Positions 37,386 to 47,800 of a DNA stretch of 64,000 nucleotides are shown here, piece by piece. Position 1 is the stretch's first letter, and every line of letters begins with the position of its first letter. The position numbers and the translations under genes are program-made. Under the pieces are notes generated by a model. The model saw only the letters and a list, made by a program, of their open reading frames with translations. It was not told where the DNA came from and did no database searches. The DNA lies in the NCBI GenBank assembly GCA_000818945.1, contig KN805376.1:627385-691384 (forward strand). The letters are read 5' to 3'. The stretch comes from Schizochytrium sp. CCTCC M209059. Its lineage: Eukaryota; Sar; Bigyra; Thraustochytrida; Thraustochytriidae.

Positions 37386-40300
37386 ATGGACTGGGCTGAC
37401 GAAGTCGAAGAGGACGGGACCTTTGTGCCCAATGATGAGGATGCCGAGGCTCTCAAGGTTGCCGCCGAGCTAGAGGAGGAACGTCGCAAAAAGGAGGCTT
37501 CTGCCCCTGCTCCGCCTCCTCAACCCAAGCCATCCGCCCCGCCGCCTCAACAAATCAACAATCCACCGAAGCAGAACCCTTGGGGCCCGCGTCCCCCGAT
37601 GCCTGGAGGTGGTGGTCTTGGTGGTGGTGGTGGCGGCGGGGGTCTTAGCGGCGCTGGAGCCGGTGGACTTGGCCCAAGTGCAGCCGCTGGAGGTGGAGCT
37701 GCTTCATCTCGCTGGAAGAACCACATGAAGAATCATGATGAGGCCATGGCAAAAAAGCGCGAACGTGATCGTGTCGAACTTGAGGCCAAGCTTGTGGCAC
37801 GCGCCACGGCAGATACCCCGGGTGGCCCGGATTGGCGTGGAGCACCTGCTCCCGAACCGCCTCCCGCCCCCATGCAGGGTGGCCTTGCCGGAATGGGTCC
37901 GGGCCCACGCGGTCCGCCCATGCCAGCCGGAGGGCCTCCTCGGCCTCCGCCTGCAGTGGTGGATCCCACGCCAAGCGGATGCTGGCGGTCTGCACCTCCC
38001 GCGAGACCACCAGCCCCACCTGCCACGACGGGGCGTGGACCTCCTGTAGCCTCTGCGCCCTCGGATGGAACGTGGGACCGTCGTGCACCGGGTCAAGGGC
38101 CGCTTACTGGCCCGGGGCAAGGTCAAGGACCGCCGTCCGCACCAGCAGCCAAAAGTGCGCCTGCGCCGCCAAAGCAGCCCTCATCGGCACCGGCACCGGC
38201 ACCAACACCGGCACCGGCTTCCAATGCAGACGCGAACACGAATGTGAGCCCTCCCAAGCCACCAGCCAATGCGGCACCTGCGCCTGCACCTTCTGTTGCG
38301 CCTGCGCGGGCCCCTCCGGCGCAGAGTGCACCTGCTGTAAATGCGAATCCGGATCCTAAAGCTTCGCAGGGACTGCGTGTGCCTCCGGCTGCTGCTTCGG
38401 GCAAGGGTCCCAGCAAACCTGCAGCGCGTGAATCACAGGCCCCTACTTCCGCTCCGTCGTCTCGCCCTCCTCCTCCTCCTCCTCCTTCTTCTTCTTCTTC
38501 TTCTTCTTCCTCTGGACCACAAAATGCGAGGGGACCTCGGGGGGCGCCGCCTCCTACGGCGCAAGGTGGATTTCGTCGTCAAGGTATGGCCGGGGACGGC
38601 TCTAATGGTCAGCGGTCTGCGAAAGCTTCGCCTTCGTACGGAATCATTGCCGCACTCAAGGAAAGGTTTGGCTTTATCAAAATGCTCTCTGCGCAACAAG
38701 ATTCCGACGTGTTCTTCCACTTTGACGAGGCAGCCAAGTTCGGGTTCGACCCCAGTAAAGCTTCCGTCGGCGACGAGGTCGAATTTGAGCTCATGCCGGG
38801 CCGCTCGGGCAAACTCAACGCCACGCGAGTCAAAATCCTGGAAAAGGGCATGATTCCATATGACAAGGTCGTTGACGGCAAATCTGGCCTCGTTGGCGTC
38901 GTTGTCACCGAGACCATGCGGCCGCATGCGCAGCCTCGCCGTCAAGGTTCCTTTTACAACCGCGGCGGACCGAACGGCTTCAATGGCGGCGCCGGCGCGG
39001 ACAATGAATTTCTCGAGGCCCAGGGCAACCCCAAGTACTATTGTGGCCGCATCATGGTACTCAGTGAGGACGAGGTGGCCAACTTGCGTGAAATCGTCCC
39101 CGACAATGTCTCTGCGGCCGTTCCTGACAATGACAAGGTGTATCAATTTGCCGCGCGCGGCATGTTCAAGAAGCCAGCAGCAGGCGACAAGGATAAGGCT
39201 GGCGCCGACACTGCCAGCAAGGCAGGCGATGACGCAAGTAGTACGACGAGTAGTCGCGCCTCGAGCAAGTTTCGCCAGCCCCGTCGGCACGTGCAGCTGC
39301 CCCTGCGCGGGGATATCGTCAAGTTTGACGTGGGCCAGGAGATGGGCTCCGACCGCATGCACGCCATTAATATCACCATTGTTAAAACCGCTCGCCAGCG
39401 CGCCCAAGGTCTGATCGAGGCCGCGTTGGCCGCTCCGGATCTCAAGCGTCAGCGAGGTCGTGTGAGCGGCCTCGCGGCTGTGCCCAAATGGACCCCACAC
39501 GCGCAGGGCACCATCGAAGCCGAGGACGATGACGAACCCATCACCTTTACGTACCGGGACTTGCCAGAAAAGTTTCATCTCAAGGGTGCCCGGTCCTCGA
39601 ACGCCGACAAAGCGGACAAGGCCGCGGCCAAGGAGAAAGAAAAGCGTTTCGGCGCTTCGGACTGGCGCCAGGACGCAGAGGCCGAGGCTGCCGCCCGTGA
39701 TTCGACGCTTCGGGTCGGAACAGAGTTGGAATTTACTGTCATTACGGACCCATTCGATGCAAACCGAAAGATTGCTGTCAAAATGGAAGCTCTTCCCGCC
39801 GGAAGCATCAAGCTCGAGGATCTCATTCAAGAAAAGGCTAGTGCCGAGTTGCTTAGTTTGCAGCGTAAAAAGGTTGACATGAGCGACACGGCTAGTCAGC
39901 ATAGCGCAGGGAGCAGCCACCGCCGTGGCGGCAGCGGATCCCACGAAGCTCGTGCCCTCGTAGGCAAGCTTCGCTTTCTCGATTCCCTTGATGGCCTCGG
40001 CGACGACCAGAAAGAAGTCACTTTCACCACGGAGAACATGATTACGCATGGGCCGCGCATGATCCCTGGAGACAAGCTTTCGGTCGATGTCTGGCGCGTC
40101 AAGCGCTCCGGAACAATTCGGTGCCGGAACATCCAGCTCGTCGAACCCTCCGAGGAGGCAGAGCGCGCCAAGGCGGGGGCAACGGCCGCCTTTGAAGGCA
40201 AATTGAAACGCGAGTCTGGCGTCGTGGCCAGTCTGCGCGCGCAGTCAGGCTTTGGCTTTATCGACTGTTTTGATCGGCCCGGGCAGGTCTTCTTCCCGAT

Positions 40301-43190
40301 CAAGGAAGTTATCTCGGACCGTTCCAATGACGACGAAGACGTCGTAAATGGCGGTGGCCCCGGTGGAGCGCCTTCAAATTCCCCTTTCGCGGGTCGGCGC
40401 CCGCCTCGCAACGATGTTATCCGGGAAGGCCAGCCCGTGTCATTCGAGTACGTGGTTGAACTGGCCCCTAACGGCAGTGGGCACCGTTCTGTGGCTGTTC
40501 GCGTCTTCAAGCTCGCCAAGCTCGAGCGAGAAATTGTCTTGCAGGATGAGGTTGAAGGTGTCGTCGTCAAGGTGCCCCACCGACCAACCGCGAGCCGCGG
40601 CGGATACGGCTCGCGCGGTCGTGGTGGTCAGCATGGTGGGAGCGGCGGCCGGGAAGAGTTTGGCTCGATCCAGTGCGTCCCCACGGCTCTTGTGGCGTCG
40701 AGGCTCTTTGACACGCTTGCCAAGCTTGCCCGGGAAGATCTCTACATTGGCGAGGGCAGCAACCGGTCCCGAGCAACTGCCGTGGAGGTAATTGCGGAGA
40801 ACCCGCTTGCGTCCAAGTCCAAGCGAGGCAAGGGCGGAGCCGGATCGCGCAGGGCGAGCAACAAGAGCAACAATTCGCAGTCAAAATCATCGACTTCAGC
40901 GGCCGCAGATGCGGCGGCGACCTCAACAACGTTCTCCTTGCAGGTTTCCCAGAACGAAGAGCGCTTTCTTCGCGAGTATTGCCACTGGCTCGGCCTCTTT
41001 TGCGACTTCAAGTCGGCGCAGCTCGACAAGACCGGCAACGAGCCGCGCATTACGATTGTGCGTAAAAAGGCTTCTAAGCAGGCCGGTTCTGCCAAGAACA
41101 AGGCCAAGGGCAAAAGTGCCGCTGCTGAGACTTCCTCCTCTGCAAATGACAAGGAGAAAGAGGGCGCCGCTGCTGGCGAGGACAAGGACCTCATGGCGGC
41201 CGCCTCTGAGACCACCACAAGCGAAGAGTCAAAGGAGGCATCCGAAACAGCCGAGATCCTTATGAATGTGAGCTTTCCCATGGCTGCCATCGCTGACAAG
41301 CGCCCTCCCAAGGCGGGCGACAAAGTCCGCTTCCGACTTTGTCTCGACAAGCGATACTCGCGACATGTGGCACAAGACGTACGTGTGATCGAAAGGGTGA
41401 AGCGTGAGATTGTTCACAAACCGCGCCGGCCAAACTCCGAGACGGGAATTGTCGCCCATGTGCATGGCCAGGGTTACGGCTTTGTGCAAAGCGTTGATCG
41501 CCCGGAGCGACTCTTTTTCCACATCGGTGAATGCGAGGATGATGAGTTTCGCTCACGCATCGAGGCTGGTGATGAAGTCGAATACATTTTTCAAAACGCT
41601 TCGCGTGGGGGTAAGGCCACCAAGATCCGGCCGCTGCCTGCCGGTTCGATTGTCATCGACGAGCCTGTCCTCGACCCAGAAACAGGCAAGCAACGTGTAT
41701 ACAAGGGCGTGATTATCCAAGAGCCAAAGAGCAAGGCAGACCCTCGCTTTGGTCAGCGTGGCGGGCCCGGCGGCAACGCTGCCGGCGGTAACGCTGCCGT
41801 CAACACACGTCCTTCTGACCACCCTCGAGCTATGCGTATTGCCATGATTCATGTACCTTTTGCGATGATGGGCCGTGTTCTCGACGCCTCGTCCGTGGCC
41901 GACCCCAAAGCTTTGGTCGACGGGGCTGCTGACACGCTCGACTGGCGACGCACCAACGAGCTCAGCAAGCAGCACAAGGCCTTTGCTGACGACCAGGATC
42001 GCCGCACGTGGGCTGTCGATGACGATATGTCGAAACCTGAACTCGAAGAACTCGAGACCCTCGCGCACAAGGAACGCTTTGTGACGGCCTGGGCTGGTGA
42101 CAAGCTCCTCATTGCCAAATCCAAGGACGAACTCGAAACCCTACGTGGCGAAGTGGGCGGCGAGATCTCAAAGGAGGACGAAGAGGGTGACGCGACGAAG
42201 GAAATGGAAAAGGAGGGTGCTGAAGAGGCCAAGGAGACCGAGAAGGCGTCGACGGACAAGGATGATGACGCGCAAGACTCCAACTCTGCAGATGCAGACG
42301 ATGAAGCAGGGGACATTGAGGATGCACCTGCAGTCGCAGCCAGTGCCAGAGCAAGCGCCAAGAAGTCCGGGGAAGATGACGAAGCGCAATCTACAAGCAA
42401 GTATGTCTTCACTCTCAGCGACGTTGTCCAGGAGGATGCTGCTCAGGAGAATGATGGCGAAGATAATGAAGAAGACCAACAAGGAGACGAAGAAGATTCT
42501 TCGGAAACCAAGTCCAAGCAAAAGCAGCAGAAGCGCCAAAGCACGCGCGTCGCAGTGGATTGGATGCCTGCAATGGGCGACGAGGTGGAGTTCGTTCTGT
42601 GCAAGAACCGCGCATCGGGCAAGGTTCGTGCAACGAAGATTCGTCTCATTTCGGCTGGAACAAAAACTTCGCGCGGTATCATTGAAGGCACCGTTTCGGG
42701 TCGCTTTGGCTTTGTTCGCCCTCTTGTTGCTGGCGAGAGCAGCGATGGTGCAGACAATGTCGACGAGTCGTACAAGCCCGGCCTGGGCGGTCGCGACGGT
42801 ACGATCCGTTTCGATCGATCTGAGATTCGTGACAGTACCGATCTTAATGATGGCGATGAGGTTGAATACACGCTCGTGATCAACTCCAAGACGAAGGAAG
42901 CGCGTGCGACGCGCGTACGTCTCATCAAGAAGGCGCCCGAACCCGAAATCTCTGTCAGCACCCAGCCGCGTTCCGTTAACAGGGACGCCCTGCGAAAGCT
43001 CGGCACCGCTACCAGCGCAGTGGCCGTACAACGTTTCACGCAGGCCAAGGGTCCCGACGGCACCCGGGGCTTTGCAGCTGGTCGGGGTCGCAACCTTCCT
43101 TCGAAATTGCGCGTGACTGCACAGGAATTCAAGCCAAGCAAGTCTTCAGGCGCTAGTGACCCCGAGACGGCGGACACCAGCTCTGCGTAG
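37386..43190 (+). CDS. giant multi-cold-shock-domain protein, UNR/CSDE1-like (1934 aa)
   Basis: A single-exon RNA-binding protein related to UNR/CSDE1, which binds single-stranded RNA and controls mRNA translation and stability. It begins MDWADEVEEDGTFVP, a WAD..E start reminiscent of translation-factor N-termini, then about 380 residues rich in Pro, Gly and Ala. At least four cold-shock domains have RNP1/RNP2 cores: F428-G-F-I with VFFHF; F956-G-F-I with VFFPI; Y1364-G-F-V with LFFHI; F1774-G-F-V with IRFDR. Each is followed by a GDEVEF/EY-type strand. Degenerate CSD-like segments lie between them (for example GVVVTETMRPH and LEFTVITDPFD). Long acidic/Lys linkers (residues about 1590-1720) separate the last domains. 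It is more than twice the length of human CSDE1. The family assignment is good. Exact domain number is uncertain. Confidence 0.88.
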   Translation: MDWADEVEEDGTFVPNDEDAEALKVAAELEEERRKKEASAPAPPPQPKPSAPPPQQINNPPKQNPWGPRPPMPGGGGLGGGGGGGGLSGAGAGGLGPSAAAGGGAASSRWKNHMKNHDEAMAKKRERDRVELEAKLVARATADTPGGPDWRGAPAPEPPPAPMQGGLAGMGPGPRGPPMPAGGPPRPPPAVVDPTPSGCWRSAPPARPPAPPATTGRGPPVASAPSDGTWDRRAPGQGPLTGPGQGQGPPSAPAAKSAPAPPKQPSSAPAPAPTPAPASNADANTNVSPPKPPANAAPAPAPSVAPARAPPAQSAPAVNANPDPKASQGLRVPPAAASGKGPSKPAARESQAPTSAPSSRPPPPPPPSSSSSSSSSGPQNARGPRGAPPPTAQGGFRRQGMAGDGSNGQRSAKASPSYGIIAALKERFGFIKMLSAQQDSDVFFHFDEAAKFGFDPSKASVGDEVEFELMPGRSGKLNATRVKILEKGMIPYDKVVDGKSGLVGVVVTETMRPHAQPRRQGSFYNRGGPNGFNGGAGADNEFLEAQGNPKYYCGRIMVLSEDEVANLREIVPDNVSAAVPDNDKVYQFAARGMFKKPAAGDKDKAGADTASKAGDDASSTTSSRASSKFRQPRRHVQLPLRGDIVKFDVGQEMGSDRMHAINITIVKTARQRAQGLIEAALAAPDLKRQRGRVSGLAAVPKWTPHAQGTIEAEDDDEPITFTYRDLPEKFHLKGARSSNADKADKAAAKEKEKRFGASDWRQDAEAEAAARDSTLRVGTELEFTVITDPFDANRKIAVKMEALPAGSIKLEDLIQEKASAELLSLQRKKVDMSDTASQHSAGSSHRRGGSGSHEARALVGKLRFLDSLDGLGDDQKEVTFTTENMITHGPRMIPGDKLSVDVWRVKRSGTIRCRNIQLVEPSEEAERAKAGATAAFEGKLKRESGVVASLRAQSGFGFIDCFDRPGQVFFPIKEVISDRSNDDEDVVNGGGPGGAPSNSPFAGRRPPRNDVIREGQPVSFEYVVELAPNGSGHRSVAVRVFKLAKLEREIVLQDEVEGVVVKVPHRPTASRGGYGSRGRGGQHGGSGGREEFGSIQCVPTALVASRLFDTLAKLAREDLYIGEGSNRSRATAVEVIAENPLASKSKRGKGGAGSRRASNKSNNSQSKSSTSAAADAAATSTTFSLQVSQNEERFLREYCHWLGLFCDFKSAQLDKTGNEPRITIVRKKASKQAGSAKNKAKGKSAAAETSSSANDKEKEGAAAGEDKDLMAAASETTTSEESKEASETAEILMNVSFPMAAIADKRPPKAGDKVRFRLCLDKRYSRHVAQDVRVIERVKREIVHKPRRPNSETGIVAHVHGQGYGFVQSVDRPERLFFHIGECEDDEFRSRIEAGDEVEYIFQNASRGGKATKIRPLPAGSIVIDEPVLDPETGKQRVYKGVIIQEPKSKADPRFGQRGGPGGNAAGGNAAVNTRPSDHPRAMRIAMIHVPFAMMGRVLDASSVADPKALVDGAADTLDWRRTNELSKQHKAFADDQDRRTWAVDDDMSKPELEELETLAHKERFVTAWAGDKLLIAKSKDELETLRGEVGGEISKEDEEGDATKEMEKEGAEEAKETEKASTDKDDDAQDSNSADADDEAGDIEDAPAVAASARASAKKSGEDDEAQSTSKYVFTLSDVVQEDAAQENDGEDNEEDQQGDEEDSSETKSKQKQQKRQSTRVAVDWMPAMGDEVEFVLCKNRASGKVRATKIRLISAGTKTSRGIIEGTVSGRFGFVRPLVAGESSDGADNVDESYKPGLGGRDGTIRFDRSEIRDSTDLNDGDEVEYTLVINSKTKEARATRVRLIKKAPEPEISVSTQPRSVNRDALRKLGTATSAVAVQRFTQAKGPDGTRGFAAGRGRNLPSKLRVTAQEFKPSKSSGASDPETADTSSA

Positions 43191-44073
43191 ACCTACTCTG
43201 CAAGATTTCTATCAAAGAAATGAAATGAATGAACATCATACGCTCAGATCAGCCAAACATCCAGTCAACTACTAGCTAGTAAGCTATTAAGCCAGAAACA
43301 AAGCAATAAATTTCAAAGCCTTGGCGTCGAGTGGCAAGAACGACTTGCTTGCGATTCCCGCATTATCTACATCACCAAGCCAAAATCAAAGCAAATAAGT
43401 CCACGGCCTTTACGTCACAATCATCATGGAACTGCACGACCCTCGTGACGAGTGAAGAGGCCTTTTTCCTTAGCTTAGAAGTTTCTCTCGTCCTCTCCAT
43501 CATTTTTTGACTTTGTCGACCTTGCCAAATTCCTGCAGGTCTTGCTGACGTGGTTTATGGGACAAATCCGTAGTATACTACTCTCTTTATCCACATCGTC
43601 GTCGGGCGTTGCGCAATCTGGCGAAGAGACAGACTCATGGCCACACTAACGGCGTCTCGCTCGTATCATTTCCTCCCTTCTTGCAAGGTCACGCGCTGCG
43701 CTGCCCTGCTCACTTTCCCCCCGTAATCCTCACCGACCAACGATGTCGTGGCTTCTCGGAAGGTCATCGGGGTGTCCCTGATCATCAGAGCAGAGCAGGC
43801 AAGGTGTCGGGTTCGCTGGCCTTTGCTTGCGTTGTCGCAAGCTGGCACTAGAAGGCCAAGGCGCGCGGACGCAAACCGCGAACCAAGCGAAGCGGGTCGG
43901 TGCTGCGAGGCGGCTCGGCCTGGCCTCGCAGAGCACCTCTGTGAGGTGGCCTTGCGCGCTCACTCCGTGTCTCCGGGCTGCCTGCACGTCGCGGGCCGGC
44001 TGGCTGGTGGTGCCATCGTGCGTCAGAGCGGATTTTGGCTGCAAGCGTACCCGAAAGCAGGCGAGCGAGCGCC
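43191..44073. other. intergenic region upstream of the cis-prenyltransferase
   Basis: The 3' flank of the cold-shock gene and promoter/5' UTR of the prenyltransferase. An ACTAGCTAGT dyad lies near 43271 and TAGTATACTA near 43571. Frames at 43600-44060 are shadows without domain content. No gene is seen. Confidence 0.5.
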
Positions 44074-44865
44074 ATGTCCGCAGCGCGAGGCGGGAGACCG
44101 GAGCTGCCGGCGCTCGAGCGGCTGGCGCTCGCTGTGGCTGCTCAGTGCATGACGATACCTCGGCATGTGGCCTTTATTATGGATGGGAACAGACGGTTCG
44201 CGAAGCAACGAGGCCAGCGCGGCTCGCAAGGCCATATCTTTGGATACGCCACGCTTCTTCGCGTACTGGAATGGTGCATGAAACTCGGTGTGACCGAAGT
44301 AACCGTATATGCCTTTAGCATCGACAACTTTAAGCGCTCCGAGGAAGAAGTTACGACCCTCATGAACCTGGCCAAGGAAAAATTCGCCGAGTTTCTCAAG
44401 CACACGGAGCTCGTTATGCAAAATGAGATTCGCGTCAACGTGCTCGGCGATCTAAGTCTCCTCCCAAGTGACCTTCGCGAAGCTGCAGAACACGTCATGA
44501 AACGCACACGGCAACACAAAAGGCTCACTTTCAATATTTGCTTTGCTTACACGTCGAGCGAGGAGATCGCGCGCACAGTGCGAGAAATCGTTCGAGATGC
44601 CAGAGCAGGCAAGCTTGAGAAGAAAAACATCTCCCGGGATCTCATCTCGTCGCGGATGTACACGCGGGGAAGCAACCCACAGCTGGTCATTAGGACTTCA
44701 GGCGAAACCCGCCTTAGCGACTTTCTTGTCTGGCAAGCAGCCCACGCGCACCTTCACTTTATCAACGTCACATGGCCTGAACTCAACGTCTGGCATATAC
44801 TCTGGGCATTCTGGGACTATCATGTATATGGTAACCGCGCCCGTATCTCGCTCTCTCAGAGTTGA
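44074..44865 (+). CDS. cis-prenyltransferase, dehydrodolichyl diphosphate synthase (DHDDS)-like (263 aa)
   Basis: Condenses isopentenyl diphosphates onto farnesyl diphosphate to make dehydrodolichyl diphosphate for N-glycosylation at the ER. Start at ATG 44074; the frame upstream starts only at TTG. The UPP-synthase motifs are present: HVAFIMD37GNRRFAK with the catalytic Asp, YAFSIDNFKRS, VNVLGDLSLLP, FNICFAYTSSEEI, and R207-T-S-G-E-T-R-L-S-D-F. It resembles the DHDDS catalytic subunit closely along its length. The eukaryotic complex also needs an NgBR/Nus1 partner, which is not in the window. The last ten coding bases overlap the end of the convergent protease gene. Confidence 0.93.
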   Translation: MSAARGGRPELPALERLALAVAAQCMTIPRHVAFIMDGNRRFAKQRGQRGSQGHIFGYATLLRVLEWCMKLGVTEVTVYAFSIDNFKRSEEEVTTLMNLAKEKFAEFLKHTELVMQNEIRVNVLGDLSLLPSDLREAAEHVMKRTRQHKRLTFNICFAYTSSEEIARTVREIVRDARAGKLEKKNISRDLISSRMYTRGSNPQLVIRTSGETRLSDFLVWQAAHAHLHFINVTWPELNVWHILWAFWDYHVYGNRARISLSQS

Positions 44866-47800
44866 ATGTGCTCTTGATGAGTCCCTTCTGGCTCCGCAGA
44901 CGCCTCTCCTGCGAAGAGGAGGAGTCCGCGTCGCACATGGTCGAGATCTTGCCACTTTGCTTCTGCCGCGACCAAAAAGCGTTCGGCGTAATCAGTGAGC
45001 TTGACTTTGTCTCCAGCAATCAGGTCGAGCATTGCTTTCACGCCTCGGGTATCCTGGGGCGAAATATGCTCTCTCTCTGGGTCTTCGCTAGGGTCGAGGC
45101 CCACAGAGTCCAGCTGCGCTCGAGTTTGCTTGAGCGCGTCAAAACGGCCTCGCTTTGTGCGAGGAGAACGAGCCCATGGCGGCGACCTGGGCCTAGGTGC
45201 CGCGTTCCCTTCGGGTTCTTGCACATCGCGAGGATCTTTGCGCTTCAAACCGCGCTTCCTTGCTTTCGAGGCAACTTCAGCCTTGTGGACCTCAGCTTCG
45301 TTCACGCCAGCCATCAAAGTTGGGATCGCAGGTAGCTTCCCTTCCGTATCTTTCTCTGTGTCCTTCTTTGCGTCCATCTCATGGTCGCTTTCCTCTGAAA
45401 TGTGCTCAAGAACATTCAAGGTTTCATGCTCATCATTGTTCTCGTTCTCCTCGTTAACAAGAGTAGCTGCGTTGTCATTTTCGTCCATTCCAGCGTCGTC
45501 GTCGTCATCATCAGACTCGTCGAGAAACAAGTCGACTGCCTCTTTGCTCTGCACTCGCATTTGGCCCTCTGGTCCGCTGAGCGTACGGGGTGGCTTGCAT
45601 TTTTCCACAAAGGTACGCCACACGGACCCATCGACGAGGCCTCGGGCGCGCACTAGTAGACTGCCTAACAGCGTCCAATCCGCGCCGCGAATCTCGTACG
45701 AGCTACCGGGGTAGGATAGGCGAATCATTCTGTTAAGAAATGCCTCGCAGACTGTGCGCAGTTCGCTCTCGTTTTCCCATCGTTCGAGCAATGGCGCAAT
45801 GGCGCGGATGAGTACATCATTGAGCGCAGACGGGCCTATTCGTTCAAAGAGTTCGGGCATGTCAGAGATCAAGGAGCTGGTTGGTGTTTCGTTTGTTAAG
45901 AGTTTGTGAAAACAACGCACGAGTCCTTCAGCAAATCCATCCACCCTGGCGTGTGAAGAAACTTCAACCTCATGAACTGCTTTCCATATTTGTTCTCTTG
46001 TCGCAGCGCCATGAACTCCACGTGCGGATTCAACCAACAACTCGAGGGTTTTTGTGTGCGCTCGCACGCTTGGACGCGGTGAGGGAGAAGAAGCACCGCG
46101 GCGCCCTTGTCTCAACGCTGCTCTCTTCTCCTCCGCCCTTTCACTTTTTTCTTGCATCAACTTGCGCAAAGTTTCTCGAATGATTTTGCCCACAGTTTGA
46201 CCTTGGGCATTTACAGTCTTGAACCACCTCGGACCTGTACGCTTTTCGAGCATCGAGGCAATGCTCTTCTTCTGTTGCGCGCCCAAAGACGACCACTCTG
46301 CGACATAGATATCGTGAACCAGCATGTCAAAGTACTTGCAAATGAATGGCCCACAGTCGTGCTCATTCCCTTGCCGTGGAGGCCGCACGGTCCGCGCGCG
46401 AAGAAATGGGGGCTTGGGCCCGCCAGGATGAGTCAATCTCCACCGTTTTTCCCAGAATCTTCGAAAAATGACTTGCAACGTCTCTTGATTGTGACACCCA
46501 AACGAATCGAAATGCATCATGCAAGGTGATTTGGTACAAACGTCGCTCACAAGAAAAAGAGACCAATGTTCTTCGTGCACGACGGGAATCGCCCAAATGT
46601 CCTTTTCAAAGATTGTCGCACCAAGAGAGGCATACCAGTTCCCGACAACTTTGTACACAGAATCGAGGCCTATGGAGGCATAGGAGTCGAGCATTTTGGA
46701 AAAGAAGAGAGCATCAAAGCAGAAAATTCCACGCTCAATTGCCGCTCGATGCGATGGGTACTTTTCAAGCATGCACCACTGAAAGTAGAATTGAACGATA
46801 GCATCTGTAAAGTGCTCCTCCGGCTTACTCACGCGCACGAGCTCGTCTTCGCCAATGGTGACTCGCTGGCAAGCGTCGGGATAGGAGAAAAGCGCTTTGC
46901 CGCGCGTTGCGCCCGGCTCGCTCACGAGCGAATCCTGCGACGCGCACGCGGCCAGATCAATGTACGGCGACTCGTCGTCGGCTCCTTCTCGCTGAGCTGC
47001 CACCATCGCCGATGCGCGAGAAGTGCGCTGGGTGAGAAGGACGACTTCGTGCAGCGTTTCTCCATGCGTTGCAAAAAGCAAGCTCCGTACACCCGCAGGA
47101 ACTCCTTTTGCAAACAGGTTTCTAAAAAACGCGCTTGCAAAGGAAGGTTCGTCAATTAGTAACGCCAATCCGGCATAGAAATTACGCTCATGCATGGCGA
47201 GCGTCTGAATTTCTGCACGCTTGGATCGAATCGGCAATGCCAGCTCTTGCAAAATTGAGATAACGTGTCTCGGTGAAAAGTCTGGATGCTCAAAACCATG
47301 GTGAGACAAGACGGACAAAAGGAGCTCGTGCGATTGCACAATTTGCTTCACGAGAACGTTGTCTTTGTCGGCGGCACGGACAAGCATGTTAAATGAGCGC
47401 GCATGCTTGCTCGGCGGCAAGCATAGCGCAAGGAGCTCTAGAGAATCTTGCAAACTCCGCGCAAGAACCGATGCGCCAGGATACCAGGTCCGGACTACCT
47501 TCCAAAGCCACGACGCGTCGCAATCGGGCTCAAGAGACCGCAAGACGTGCAGAACTTCGGTGAGGCCGCCAAGAATCTTGATGAGCTGCTTGTCGCGTTT
47601 GATAGCGGCAAAGCCCTCGCGAGGATACGTCTTGACCATTTCTTCGCAAATAATGTATTTGGACGTGCCCAGATCGAGACCCTTGGTCCAAACAAAGGTG
47701 TGTATGCAAAGCTCTAGGCGTGTCTCCCAAACGCGCTGCACCATCGAGCTCGAACGGTGCACTTCGGTGACGTCCACCGGATTTTCGATGTCCATGTCTT

